Assembly (NCBI GenBank): GCA_963730315.1
Contig: CAVSRD010000012.1
Span: 124,001-188,000, forward strand
Source: VRUE01 sp963730315
GTDB lineage: Bacteria > Actinomycetota > Thermoleophilia > Solirubrobacterales > 70-9
Direction of reading: 5' to 3'
DNA: 64,000 nucleotides
Of this stretch, positions 1 to 12,642 are shown piece after piece. A program made the position numbers and the translations under genes. The number at the start of each line of letters is the position of its first letter. Position 1 is the stretch's first letter. Under the pieces are notes generated by a model. That model was not told the origin of the DNA and did not search any database. It saw only the letters and a program-made list of their open reading frames with translations.

Positions 1-150
1 GGTCTTGCACCGGACTTCCCTTCACCACCGACCGTATTAGCGCGGGCGAGTCTATCTGTTTGAACTTTCGTCCAGCTGACTTGGGCTCGGCCAAGCTTCC
101 GCCGTAGGCTCGCGGCGCATAAAGAACCAAGTCGTTTATGGGAGGAACGC

Positions 151-879
151 ATGAGACACGGGAGCTGGCAGGGCTGGGCATCCTTGGTCGTGGCGGCGAT
201 CGCGCTGTTCGTGGCGCTCGGGGGCAGCGTCTACGCCGCAAAGAAGAGGCACAAGATCGGCGGCAGGGCGATCAGGGTCAAGTCGCTGCCGGGCAACCGG
301 CTGAAGCCGCACTCGGTGCCGGGCAACCGGCTGAAGCGGCACTCGATCCCGGCCAGCGGGCTGCAGCCCGGGGTGCTCGCCGCCGCGGCCCAGCCGTCCG
401 CCCCGCTGACCGGTGCGGAGATCAACGAGCTGACCCTGGGCCAGGTGCCACGGGCGACCCACGCCGACACGGCCGACTTCGCGCAGAGCGCCGGCGACGC
501 GCAGACGGCGCTGAACGCGGTCAACGCGATCGACGCGCAGAGGGTCAACGGCCACAGCGCCGGCTGCAAGCCCGACACCCGCCTCTTCGCCGGCGCCTGC
601 TGGCAGAGCTCGTCGAGCTTCTCGGCGCTGACCGCGCCGCAGGCGGCGATCGAATGCGCCAAGCAGGGCGGCACGCTGCCCGAGGCGCTGCAGCTCGCCG
701 CCTTCGCCCAGCAGCCGGGCGTCAACCTCGACGAAGGCGACGAGTGGTCTGGGGACATCCCAGTGGTATCTGGGTCTAACGCCTATGCAGTCGTCATCGT
801 GGAACCCAGTGGGGCCATCTTCCGCGACCCTTCGACCGAAACCCACCACTACCGTTGCGTGATCCCGCTCCTCGCCTGA
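151..879 (+). CDS. Exported repeat protein of unknown function
   Basis: 242 aa. Residues about 8-30 form a hydrophobic export signal (VVAAIALFVALGGSVYAA) followed by a basic stretch. Residues about 45-75 hold three consecutive 10-residue units (LPGNRLKPHS, VPGNRLKRHS, IPASGLQPGV), encoded by 30-bp direct repeats around 283-372. The pattern resembles a diverged form of the IKNGSVTGKDI-type repeats common in surface proteins of high-GC actinobacteria. The C-terminal part has paired cysteines and a YRCV ending, suggesting a small disulfide-stabilised extracellular domain. GGAGG at 141-145 lies five bases before the ATG and fixes the start. A signal anchor or cleaved peptide is equally possible. 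The function is not known. Confidence 0.7.
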   Translation: MRHGSWQGWASLVVAAIALFVALGGSVYAAKKRHKIGGRAIRVKSLPGNRLKPHSVPGNRLKRHSIPASGLQPGVLAAAAQPSAPLTGAEINELTLGQVPRATHADTADFAQSAGDAQTALNAVNAIDAQRVNGHSAGCKPDTRLFAGACWQSSSSFSALTAPQAAIECAKQGGTLPEALQLAAFAQQPGVNLDEGDEWSGDIPVVSGSNAYAVVIVEPSGAIFRDPSTETHHYRCVIPLLA

Positions 880-903
880 CCGCGGAAGCGCCGCCCTGCA
901 ACA

Positions 904-929
904 GGCCGCGCCGGGGGGCCGGCGCGGCC
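904..929. terminator. Perfect GC hairpin after the repeat-protein gene
   Basis: Eleven base pairs (904-914 with 919-929) close a GGGG loop, 25 bases after the stop of the upstream gene and 20 bases before the protease start. No U-tract follows, so it may be a Rho-type or actinobacterial U-less terminator, or a transcript-stabilising hairpin. Confidence 0.45.
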
Positions 930-949
930 GGCCCACTATCCTCGTCTCG

Positions 950-1873
950 ATGCGAGCGGGCCCGCACAGCGCCAGGCGTCGCGTCGCCGGCTCGCTCGCG
1001 GCGCTCCTCTGCCTGGGCGCAGCCGCCGCGGCGGCGCCCGCCGCGGCCAAGCCGCGCCTCCACCCCGCCACCGCCGCGCCCGGCGAGGCGGCGCGGACCG
1101 CCCGCTACTGGACGGCGGCGAGGATGCGCGCCACGCCGCCGCTCGACGCGCCGCGGGGGGCCGGGCTGCTGGCGACCGCCAGCTACTCGCCGGTCAAAGA
1201 ACCGACCGTGCCGCCCCACTCGGTCAACGGCCGCCTCTTCGTCCGCCAGGGGAAGAACAAGGGCTTCTGCTCGGCGACCGCGATCGACACCCCCAGCCGC
1301 CGCCTCGTCCTCACCGCCGGGCATTGCGTCAACTCCGGCCCGAGCGAACGGCCGGGCGACGGCGTCTGGTCGAGCTTCCTCGAGTTCGTCCCCGCCTACA
1401 GCGGCAGCACGGCGCCCTTCGGCGCCTTCGTCGCCCACCGCAGGCAGGTCTTCGCTCCGCGCCAGTGGGTGACGCTCGGCAACCCCAACTTCGACGTCGG
1501 CGCGGTGCTCACCACCCCCAACGCGGAAGGGGTCAACGTCGCCGACGCGGTCGGCGGCGGCGCCGCGATCGCCCTCGACCGCAGCCGCCACGAGCAGTTC
1601 CAGACCTTCGGCTACCCCGGCAAGACGCGCTGGATGCAGGGCTGCGAATCGCCCTACGTGGGCGACGACGCCGGTACCTATCCGATCCCCGGCCCGCCGA
1701 CGATCGCGATCCGCTGCCGCTGGGCGCCGGGGGCGAGCGGCGGCGGCTGGCTGATCGACGAAGGCACGGCGATCGACGGCCTGACCAGCTACGGCAAGGC
1801 GCGCGACCGCCGCCACACCTTCGGCCCCTACTTCAGCCGCCGCAACGTCGGCCACCTCGTCGCCGGGCTGTGA
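950..1873 (+). CDS. Secreted trypsin-like serine protease
   Basis: 307 aa, chymotrypsin-fold (S1) endopeptidase predicted to act outside the cytoplasm. An N-terminal signal of about 34 residues ends near AAAAAAPAAAKP. The triad is visible: His125 in LTAGHC, Asp182 in NPNFDVGAVL, and Ser263 in GASGGGW, which deviates from the usual GDSGGP but keeps the nucleophile and oxyanion glycines. Paired cysteines flank the catalytic histidine (CSAT...AGHC). No clear Shine-Dalgarno precedes the ATG. The substrate is unknown. The GASGG variant is seen in bacterial V8/glutamyl-endopeptidase-like peptidases, so that subgroup is a good alternative label. Confidence 0.8.
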   Translation: MRAGPHSARRRVAGSLAALLCLGAAAAAAPAAAKPRLHPATAAPGEAARTARYWTAARMRATPPLDAPRGAGLLATASYSPVKEPTVPPHSVNGRLFVRQGKNKGFCSATAIDTPSRRLVLTAGHCVNSGPSERPGDGVWSSFLEFVPAYSGSTAPFGAFVAHRRQVFAPRQWVTLGNPNFDVGAVLTTPNAEGVNVADAVGGGAAIALDRSRHEQFQTFGYPGKTRWMQGCESPYVGDDAGTYPIPGPPTIAIRCRWAPGASGGGWLIDEGTAIDGLTSYGKARDRRHTFGPYFSRRNVGHLVAGL

Positions 1874-1895
1874 AAGCCGCTCGCTGATCGGTTGT

Positions 1896-2276
1896 TCAAC
1901 GCGCAGCGAGCAGGTCGCGGTAGAAGCGGTAGTCGGACCGCTCCGGCCGCAGGTTCGCCGCCAGCGCCAGATGGTGGCGGGCGCGCTCCCGCTCGCCGGT
2001 CTTGGCCAGCGCCCGGCCGAGGCAGAAGTGGGCGAAGTCGTTGACCTGGTGGGTGTCGAGCACCGCCTCGAACTCCTCCGCGGCGGCGGCGAAGCGTCCG
2101 CAGCGGAAGTAGGCGCGCCCCAGCGCCTCGCGGACCGAGGACTTCTCCGGCGCCCGGCTGGCCGCCTCCTCGAGCGGCTCCGTCGCCTGCTCGAAGTCGG
2201 CCTCCGCGAGCAGCTCGATCCCCCGCCTGTACAGGGTGAAGGTAGAATCGCGATCCGGCTCGGGCGCGGAGCTCAT
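1896..2276 (-). CDS. Small tetratricopeptide-repeat protein
   Basis: 126 aa from the ATG at 2276; a TTG nine bases upstream (2285) is in frame and also possible. About three helix-turn-helix TPR units fill the protein (FTLYRRGIELLAEADFEQA, VREALGRAYFRCGRFAAA, FAHFCLGRALAKTGERERA), giving a typical small protein-binding solenoid. There is no signal peptide or membrane segment, so it should be cytoplasmic. It lies 51 bases downstream of the ABC permease gene on the same strand and may be the last gene of that transcription unit. The binding partner is unknown. Confidence 0.75.
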   Translation of the reverse strand: MSSAPEPDRDSTFTLYRRGIELLAEADFEQATEPLEEAASRAPEKSSVREALGRAYFRCGRFAAAAEEFEAVLDTHQVNDFAHFCLGRALAKTGERERARHHLALAANLRPERSDYRFYRDLLAAR

Positions 2277-2327
2277 GGCGACCAAGTGTAGGAGGCTCCC
2301 GCGACGGGGCGGCGGTGCGCCGGGCGC

Positions 2328-4639
2328 TCAGCCGATCAGCCGCGCCCGCACGGTCGCCGCGATGTCGAGCCGCAGCGCGCGCCTGGTCGCGTGGGCGACG
2401 GCGAGCAGCGCCAGGACCAGGGCCGGGACGATCACCCAGACGAAGTTCGGCGGCTCGGGATGCAGGCCGATCTGGAACCAGGCCCGCGCGATGCTGTCGG
2501 AGAGCGGCGAGGCGATCAGCAGCCCCAGCGGGATCGAGAGCGCTGCCGCGATCGCCGTCTGGGTCAGCGCCTCGCCGGCCACCGCCGCGCCGATCTGCCG
2601 CCGCCCGTAGCCGAGCGCCGCCAGCGTCGCGAACTCGCCGCGCCGGTCGAGGTAGGAGAGGGCGAGGGTGGAGACGAGGAAGAGCCCGCCGACCCCGAGG
2701 CTGATCGCCTGCAGGATCGAGATCAACCCGGTCAGCTCCTTGACCAGGTCGCGCTCGGCGGCCTGCGCCGAGGCCTTCGAGCTGACCCGGGCGACCGCCG
2801 GCAGGCGACGCAGCCGCCCGGCGGCGAGCGGGCCGGCGGCGACCAGCACCGTGGTCGCCCGGCCCGGCGAGCCGAGCAGCCGCGCCGCCTGCGCCCGCGG
2901 CAGGTAGGTGCTGCGAGTCGCCAGCGTGCGGGCGATCCCGGCGACCGCCAACCTCGCGCGGACGGCGGGAGTGCGCACGCTGATCGCGTCGCCCACCTCG
3001 ACGCCGAGGCTTTCGGCGGTCTGCTCGCTCAGCACCGCCCGGCCGGGCGCCGGGCCGGAGCCGGCCGTCAGGTCGAGCCGCAGCAGCTCCGGGCGGGCGG
3101 GCAGGCCGGCCAGCTGCACGTCGGCGAAGCCGGAGGCGCTGCGCAGGCCGGCCGGGCCCTTGACCGTCGGCTCGGCCCTGCTCGCCCCCGCCCGCCGGGC
3201 CAGGGCGGCGGCCCGCCCCGCTGGCAGCGGCCGCGCCAGGTCGGCGCTGTAGGTCCAACCCTGTTCGGCGAACTCGGCGTCGACGGAGCTGTCGGTCGAG
3301 CTGATCAGGATGTTGAGCGCCGCCCCGAGCCCGATCGCGGCGGCGAGGCTGACCACGGTCGCCGTGCTCAGCACCGGCCGGCGCAGCAGGCCGCGCGTCG
3401 CGTAGACCAGCGCCGGCGGTCCGACCGCGGTTGCGCGCAGCAGCCAGCCGGGCAGGCCGAAGCTGGCCGGCTGTTCGCCGCGCATCGCCTGGGTCGGCTC
3501 GAGCCGGGCGAGCCGCCAGGCCGGGACCATCGCCGCCAGCAGCGTCGCGCCGAGCGCCAGCCCCGCCGCCAGCGCCAGCGGCCCCGCCGCGAGGCTTTGC
3601 GTGGTGCCGGGGAAGCCGACAGTGTTCGTGTACTCGACCGCGACCAGGCGTCCCACGCCGACCGTGGCGACCAGCGCCAGCAGGGCGCCGGCGAGCCCGA
3701 GCATCGCCGCCGGCAGCAGCACGGTCGCGACCACGGTGCGGGGCGGGTAGCCGAGCGCCAGCAGGGCGCCCAGCTCGCGCCGCTGCGAGTTGACCAGGCG
3801 GCGCAGGCTGAGCACGATCAGCAGAAGCCCGACCAGGGCGAAGACGAGGCCGATCACCGGCGCGAAGGTCGAGAAGGCGTTGATGTCGGCGTCGGTGAGG
3901 CGGAGGCTGTACTGCTGGGAGCGGGGGATGATCCGGGCGGCCGGCAGGCCGGCGGTGAGCCGCTCGGCGCGACGGCCCGCGTGCCCTCCGGGCAGATCGA
4001 CGACGAGGTCGTTGACCCGCCGGCCGGCACCGGTGAGGCGCTGCAGGGAGGCCAGCGGCAGGAAGACGACGGCCAGTGAGCCCTTCTGGGGCACCAGGTA
4101 GTCCGGGTTGGCGGTGGCGAGCAGGTACTCGGGGCTGCGCGCCAGGCCGCGCACCCGCAGCGTCAGCCGCCGCCCGCCGAGCACCAGCCGCAGCCGGTCC
4201 CCCGGGTTCAGCTGGAAACGCGCGGCGAAGTCGGGGTCGAGCAGCGCCCCGCGCGGCGCCGCCGCGCTGAGGCCGCGGCCCGCGGTCACGGCGAGCCGGT
4301 CGAGCGCCGCCGTGGGGCTCATCCCGACCGCTTCCGCGGCGACCTGCGCCCGGCCGGGCAGGAGGGTGCGGCCGGAGAGGACCAGTCGCGTCTCGGCGGG
4401 CCGCGCCCGCACCCGCCGCGCCCGCGCCAGCAGCGGCCCGGGCGGCAGCGGGCGGGCGAGGCGGACGTCGAGGTCGGCGAGCCGCTGGTCGGCGTAGAAG
4501 GTGTCGCGGGTGCGTTCGACGTCGTGCAGGGCCAGCGAGATCCCGGCGGCGGTGCCGGCGCCGGCGCCGATCACGACGACGATCAGCGCCGCCCGCACCC
4601 CCATCGCGCGCACGTCGCGGACGGCCTTGCGCCAGAGCA

Positions 4640-4640
<1 letters not shown>
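2328..4640 (-). CDS. ABC transporter permease, FtsX/MacB type
   Basis: 770 aa inner-membrane permease with the duplicated FtsX-like layout. There is an N-terminal membrane helix (about 15-35), a large extracytoplasmic domain, three helices around residues 250-375, a linking helix near 420, a second extracytoplasmic domain, and three C-terminal helices (about 640-760). The start overlaps the upstream ATPase stop as TGATG, so the two are translationally coupled. Transporters of this type (LolCDE, MacB and actinobacterial lipoprotein or peptide exporters) move substrates from the outer face of the membrane rather than through it. The substrate cannot be told from the sequence. Confidence 0.88.
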
Positions 4641-5323
<683 letters not shown>

Positions 5324-5327
5324 GCCG

Positions 5328-6767
5328 TCAGGCGGTCGATTCCAGGGGGGCGTCCGTCTTCGGGGGGGCGCCGACGCCTGCGAGGTCCCTCAACTCGGCG
5401 AGCGACTCCGCGATGCCGTCGCGCAGCACGTCGATGTCGGGCACCTCGGCCCGGTCGGCGTTGATGCCGAACGCGACACCTCCGTCGTAGCTGACCACCG
5501 CGACGCCCACCGCGTGGCCGGCGAAGATCGGCACCAGCGGGACGATGCGGCGCAGCGGCGCGCCGAGCGCGTAGAGCGTGGTCTGCACGCCGGGCACGTT
5601 GGTGATCGTCAGGTTGAAGAGGCGCGGCGTGAAGGCGAGCCGCGCGACGGCGCCGTGGATCAGCGGCGGCGCGGCGCCGGCCAACCCAACCAGCGTCTCC
5701 GCGCCCGCCGCCTGCTCGCTTCCCTTTAGCTCCTCCGCCGCGGCCGCCGTCTTGCGGTAGCGCAGCAGCGGGTCGGGCTCGGCCAGCGGCAGGTCGACGA
5801 ACAGCGAGGAGACCCGGTTGCCGAGCGCCAGCTGCTCGCTCGCCTGGCGAACGCTGACCGGCACCATGACCCGCAGGGCGTCGGCGTCGATCTGCTCCCC
5901 GCGCCGCTCGAAGAGGCGCCGCAGGCCGCCCGCGGTGGCGGCCAGGGCGACGTCGTTGACGGTGCCGCCCAGCTCGCGCTTGATCGCCTTCAGCTCGCCG
6001 AGCGAGGTGTGCACGGTGGCGAGCCGCCGCGTGCCGCCGATATCGACGTTGAGGCTGGTGTGGGGCGCCGGGACCAGCTCATCGATCAGCACTTCGGCGA
6101 TCGCGCGGGAGCGCGACAGCAGGGCGCCGAGCTTGCGCGGGTGCAGGGCCACGTCGATGCCCGCGCGGGCGGTCCCGGCGAGGGCCGAGAGCGCTCCGTG
6201 ACCCTCTTGCTCGGGCTCTTCGCCGCCCCCGCTCCCCCCGAGCGCTGCCAGCACGCCCTTCGAGCCGGGCTCCGGGTGCGGCTCGGCGTCGAGGATCACC
6301 GTCGTCACCGAGGAGCCGCTGATCCCGTCCACCAGGCAGTGGTGGACCTTGGTCGCCAGCGCCCAGCCGCCGTCGGCGAAGCCGTCGAGCAGGGTCGTCT
6401 CCCAGAGCGGGTGGGCGCGATCGAGGCGGTGCGAGTAGAAGTCGCCGAGCCAGTCGAGCAGCTCGCCTTCGCCGCCCGGCGCCGGCAGCGTCGCGTGGCG
6501 GACGTGGTTGGCGATGTCGAAGTGCGGGTCGTGCTCCCAGCTCGGCCAGGAGAGGCTGCCGGTGCGCGGCGAGGAGAGCCGGCGCAGGAAACCGGGCAGC
6601 AGCTCGAGCCGCTCGCCGAGCAGCTCGCGCACCTGGGCGAGCGAGGGCGTGCCGCCCTCGGGCAACGGCTCGAAGAGCATCGCCCAGCCGACGTGCATGT
6701 GGGCGGACTCGTCACCCTCCTCCAGCTCGAGGAAGGTCGCATCGAGCGGCGACAGGCTGTCCTCCAT
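5328..6767 (-). CDS. Wax ester synthase/diacylglycerol acyltransferase (WS/DGAT) 1
   Basis: 479 aa bifunctional acyltransferase that esterifies acyl-CoA to long-chain alcohols or diacylglycerol for storage lipid. The catalytic HHxxxDG motif is intact as HHCLVDG at residues 142-148. The N-terminal SPLDATFLELE and the C-terminal NVPG (TNVPGVQTTLY) are family hallmarks. The length fits the family norm of about 460-490. A second, diverged copy lies at 42942-44414. It is the first gene of a minus-strand run with an ABC exporter, and a LysR gene is divergent 260 bases away, so LysR control is possible. Confidence 0.9.
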   Translation of the reverse strand: MEDSLSPLDATFLELEEGDESAHMHVGWAMLFEPLPEGGTPSLAQVRELLGERLELLPGFLRRLSSPRTGSLSWPSWEHDPHFDIANHVRHATLPAPGGEGELLDWLGDFYSHRLDRAHPLWETTLLDGFADGGWALATKVHHCLVDGISGSSVTTVILDAEPHPEPGSKGVLAALGGSGGGEEPEQEGHGALSALAGTARAGIDVALHPRKLGALLSRSRAIAEVLIDELVPAPHTSLNVDIGGTRRLATVHTSLGELKAIKRELGGTVNDVALAATAGGLRRLFERRGEQIDADALRVMVPVSVRQASEQLALGNRVSSLFVDLPLAEPDPLLRYRKTAAAAEELKGSEQAAGAETLVGLAGAAPPLIHGAVARLAFTPRLFNLTITNVPGVQTTLYALGAPLRRIVPLVPIFAGHAVGVAVVSYDGGVAFGINADRAEVPDIDVLRDGIAESLAELRDLAGVGAPPKTDAPLESTA

Positions 6768-7027
6768 GGAACTACCCTACGTCGGCCGATCGGGGCGCTG
6801 CAATCCGTGCCGTCTACGGATCGGCTCGGACCTTTCTACCGACCCGCCGGCCGCGAGAACGACGGAAGGAGCGACTCCGGCTTTACCCAGCTCGCCGCGG
6901 GTTTCGCCGTGCTGATCGAAGCCGAGCATGGTCACCTTCACCTTCCAGGCTCCGCAGCAAGGTCGTCTGAACGGCTGGCAAGGCACACCGGCGCGGCCGG
7001 CCGACGCAGGGGTCACAATGAGGCTCG

Positions 7028-7941
7028 ATGGGAAAGCTCGTACGGATGCCTGAGCTGGCCGAGCTGCGGGCCTTCTGCGCGGCGGTCGACCTCGGCAGCA
7101 TCGGCAAAGCGGCGCGCCTGCTCCGGGTCAGCCAGCCGGCCCTCTCGAAACGGCTGCGCAACCTCGAGGCGTTGAGCGGATCGACCCTGCTGGAGCGGTC
7201 GACGCGCGGGGTCACGCCGACCCCGGCCGGCAGGCGGCTGCACGCCGCCGCGCTGCGGCTGCTGGACGAGGCGGAGACGGTAGAGGCGCTGATGGAGGGG
7301 CTCGACCCGAGCCGGGCGCCGGTGCGGCTGGCGGCCAGCCCGACGATGGCGGAGTTCGTGCTGCCGCCGCTGCTGGTCGAGCTGGAGAGCAAGCACGAGA
7401 GCCACGTCTCGGTCGAGCTGTCGGTCGCCAACTCGAGCGCGGCGCGGGCGCTGGTGCTGGAGGGGCGGGCGGAGCTGGGCGTCGTCGCGGCCGCCGGGCC
7501 GGGCGCGAACAGCGGCGGCCTGTGCGAATCGCCCTTCTACGAGGACGAGATCGTCATCGCTGTCCCGCAGGGCCACCCCTGGGCGACGCGCGAGGAGATC
7601 GACCCGGCCGAGCTGGCCTCGACGCGGATGATCATGCGCGATCCCGGCGCCAGCAGCCGCAGCGTCGTCGCCGAGGCGCTCGAGGCGATGGGCACCTCGC
7701 CGGCCCCGCCGCTGGCCGAGATCGGCAGCACCCCGGCGGCGATCTCCGCGGCGATCTCCGAGGGAGCCCCCGTCTATCTCTCCTCGCTGGCGCTGAGCGG
7801 CCTCAACGGCGAGGGGCTGCTGGCGCGCCGGGTGGCCGGGCTGCGCTTCGAGCGCCGCTTCGTCCTGATCCACAGCGGCGAGGAGAGCCTGCCGGCGCCC
7901 GCCCGGGCGCTCGTCCGCCACCTGCTCGAAGCGGTCTCCCC

Positions 7942-7945
<4 letters not shown>
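7028..7945 (+). CDS. LysR-family transcriptional regulator
   Basis: 305 aa. The N-terminal winged helix-turn-helix is clear (ELRAFCAAVDLGSIGKAARLLRVSQPALSKRLRNLE), followed by a LysR substrate-binding domain (about 90-300). The ATG at 7028 is used; a methionine six codons later is a fair alternative because the HTH begins just after it. The gene is divergent from the WS/DGAT operon across a 260-bp region in which I see no convincing long palindrome. It converges on the copper ATPase gene, overlapping its 3' end by 4 bp. Ligand and targets are unknown. Confidence 0.88.
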
Positions 7946-10668
<2,723 letters not shown>

Positions 10669-11403
10669 CTAGCCTGGCTCCGCCGTCGATGCCCGGAAGC
10701 GGAAGTCGCAACGGTCCGCCCCGCCGGCGATCGTGCCGTGACGCTCCAGCTCGCCGCCCCACATCCGCGCCAGCTGGAAGTCGAGGTTGCACCAGGTGGC
10801 GACTGTGAGGTCGGAGGCGTCGTGTGCGGCGAGGTACTCGGCGATCGGGCAGTGCAGGATGTCGAAGCCGCGTCCGCGTGGCTCGGGAACGTCCGCGCGG
10901 CGGTAGCCGGGGCGGTTGAACGGGTAGCGCAGGAACATCTCGACGCTGCCCCGCATCCGCTTCACCGGGTCACGGCTGAGCAGCCGCGTCAGCTGGCGCG
11001 GGACCTGCCCCCACTGGGCATAGATCTTCCAGCACGTATCGCCGACCAGCTCGATCGCGTAGTCGCGTTCGACTCCCTCGGCGGTCAGCGCTTCGAGCAT
11101 CGAGAGGGTGAGGCAGGCGAGCAGCAGGTTCTGGCGGCTGCCGAGCGTCGATCCTCGGGGAACGTCCGGCGCGAGCCGATCGAAGTTGGCCCAGGCGGCG
11201 ACGAGCAGCCGGTCCACCTCGCCGCGCGTGAACCTGCCCGCGCCGGGGTCGTCGCGCGAGCGGCTGCGTCCCGCGATCGCCGCGCGCGCCGCCCACCGCG
11301 CCCAGGGCTTCAGCAGCTTGATCGGCAGAATTTGGCGCGCTCCGCGCCCGGTCCTACCTCGGGCTGGCGCCGCTGCGCCCGGCTGGGATCGGCTGGCGGT
11401 CAC
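10669..11403 (-). CDS. L-2-amino-thiazoline-4-carboxylic acid hydrolase-like protein
   Basis: 244 aa, GTG start six bases after the csoR stop and ending directly against the copA start, so it sits inside the copper operon. The C-terminal half carries the pattern I associate with the ATC-hydrolase family: DILHCPIAEYLAAH, then TWCNLDFQLA, then GTIAGGADRCDFRF. Conserved Cys, His and Asp residues in these blocks are likely catalytic. Named family members open a thiazoline ring to release cysteine, but most relatives are uncharacterised. Between a copper sensor and a copper pump, a role in thiol or copper chemistry is an inference only. Confidence 0.62.
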   Translation of the reverse strand: MTASRSQPGAAAPARGRTGRGARQILPIKLLKPWARWAARAAIAGRSRSRDDPGAGRFTRGEVDRLLVAAWANFDRLAPDVPRGSTLGSRQNLLLACLTLSMLEALTAEGVERDYAIELVGDTCWKIYAQWGQVPRQLTRLLSRDPVKRMRGSVEMFLRYPFNRPGYRRADVPEPRGRGFDILHCPIAEYLAAHDASDLTVATWCNLDFQLARMWGGELERHGTIAGGADRCDFRFRASTAEPG

Positions 11404-11409
11404 CGGGGA

Positions 11410-11706
11410 TCACCGCCCCACCAAGCGCCCCACGGCGCCCATCAGCTCGTCGACGCGCTCATCGGGATCCTCGGGGGCGCCGCCTTCGCCCTGCATGCAG
11501 ACGCGAACATGACCGTCCAGCAGCCCGAGCGAGATCTTGTCCAGGGCCGCCTGCACGGCGCCGATCTGGGTCAACACGTCGATGCAGTAGCGATCTTCCT
11601 CGACCATCTTGGTGACGCCCCTCACCTGGCCCTCGACCCTCGCCAGGCGGTTGAGCAGCTGGTCCTTGCTCGCGGTGTATCCCCGTTGCGTAGTGACGGT
11701 CTTCAT
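11410..11706 (-). CDS. csoR: Copper-sensing transcriptional repressor CsoR
   Basis: 98 aa from the ATG at 11706; an in-frame TTG at 11712 is possible. It is the all-helical CsoR/RcnR fold with the N-terminal signature LLNRLARVEGQVRGV. The Cu(I) ligands Cys41, His66 and Cys70 have the spacing C-x24-H-x3-C, the same as Mycobacterium tuberculosis CsoR (C36/H61/C65), with a tyrosine just before the first cysteine as in that protein. This favours copper over the persulfide sensor CstR, which lacks the histidine. An operator lies in its own promoter, so autoregulation is expected. Confidence 0.93.
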   Translation of the reverse strand: MKTVTTQRGYTASKDQLLNRLARVEGQVRGVTKMVEEDRYCIDVLTQIGAVQAALDKISLGLLDGHVRVCMQGEGGAPEDPDERVDELMGAVGRLVGR

Positions 11707-11714
11707 CCGCAATC

Positions 11715-11743
11715 ATGATACCCCCTAGGGGTATGAACGTCAA
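11715..11743 (-). promoter_or_regulatory. CsoR-controlled promoter A (csoR operon)
   Basis: On the minus strand: TTGACG (11738-11743), a 17-base spacer, then TATCAT (11715-11720). The near-palindrome ATACCCCCTAGGGGTAT (plus-strand reading, 11718-11734) fills the spacer and overlaps the -10. The csoR ATG begins 8 bases after the -10, predicting a leaderless transcript. Repressor bound here would block RNA polymerase directly. Confidence 0.85.
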
Positions 11744-11960
11744 GTCGATGGCTCGCGACCTGGGGCACTGAACACAGCGGTCGGCACCAAAGCGGCGCCC
11801 CGGCCCGCCGTGACTGAGGCGACCGGCTACTTGTCTTTCACTGGCCTCGATGGTGTGGCCCGCTTGACTACTGCCGCCTTCGATTAGCACCATTTGAAGA
11901 TCGACCTGCGCCCTCCACCGAGTTGCGGTTGCCCACGGCGCGAAATATCAATCGACCCGG

Positions 11961-12635
11961 CTACGTCGTGCTCCGGCCCGCGTAGCGGTCGGGGTCATTC
12001 GCGAAGGCGCTGGCGCAAGCGAGGGAGCAGAAGTAGTAGCGGGTGCCGTCGTGTCGCAGGGTGCCGGCGGAGTGATCGGGGTCGACGGCCATCCGACAGA
12101 CAGGGTCGATCGGCATTCCGGCGGCTGAGCGCTCGGCCTCCGCCACCGCGGCGTAGAGCTGCACCGGCTCGGTCAGGTTCTTCAGCAGGCGACGTCCCCG
12201 GGGTTGGAGGTGGATCTGCTCCAGCGGCCCGGCGGCCCGGCGAGTCGCCTCGGTGAGCAGCGCCTCGCCGCCGGACGCGGCTCCCGAGACGCGCGCAGCC
12301 ACGTTGACCGTCGTCCCGAACCAGTCGCCCTTGCGCTCCACCGCCGGGCCGGTGCTCATACCTACGCGGACGCTCGGAAAGCCGGGATGGGCGCCGATCT
12401 CGCTGGCAATCCGCACGCCGAGTCGGACTGCCGGCCCAGCGTCGCGGCAGTGGATCATCGCGGCGTCTCCGATGCACTTGACCTCCTCGCCCCCGTATTC
12501 GGGAAGCACGGCGCGGATCGCATCGACGAACTCTGCGGCCAGGTCGGCGGCCTCCTCATCGCCATGGGCCTCGGTGAGCGCGGTGAACCCCGCCAGGTCG
12601 GCGAAGAGGAAGGTGTGCTCCTGCTCCCCGCTCAC
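11961..12635 (-). CDS. Class III nucleotide cyclase fused to a YHS metal-binding domain
   Basis: 224 aa. Residues about 5-165 form a class III adenylyl/guanylyl cyclase domain: metal-binding Asp13 (FADLAGFTAL) and Asp57 (CIGDAAMI) are present, as are the transition-state Asn and Arg (VNVAARVSG). Residues about 172-220 form a YHS domain (DPVCRMAVDP, then YYFCSLACASAF), a cysteine-containing module found in copper and other metal proteins, including some P-type ATPases. The order suggests cyclase activity tuned by metal. It is the last gene of a unit that starts at a CsoR promoter with a rhodanese. Whether it makes cAMP or cGMP cannot be told. Confidence 0.82.
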   Translation of the reverse strand: MSGEQEHTFLFADLAGFTALTEAHGDEEAADLAAEFVDAIRAVLPEYGGEEVKCIGDAAMIHCRDAGPAVRLGVRIASEIGAHPGFPSVRVGMSTGPAVERKGDWFGTTVNVAARVSGAASGGEALLTEATRRAAGPLEQIHLQPRGRRLLKNLTEPVQLYAAVAEAERSAAGMPIDPVCRMAVDPDHSAGTLRHDGTRYYFCSLACASAFANDPDRYAGRSTT

Positions 12636-12642
12636 CGCGAGC

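Noticed and set aside
1..150. Possible tRNA or small RNA at the left edge
   Set aside because: No cloverleaf or stable hairpin was found; only the Shine-Dalgarno of the first gene could be supported.
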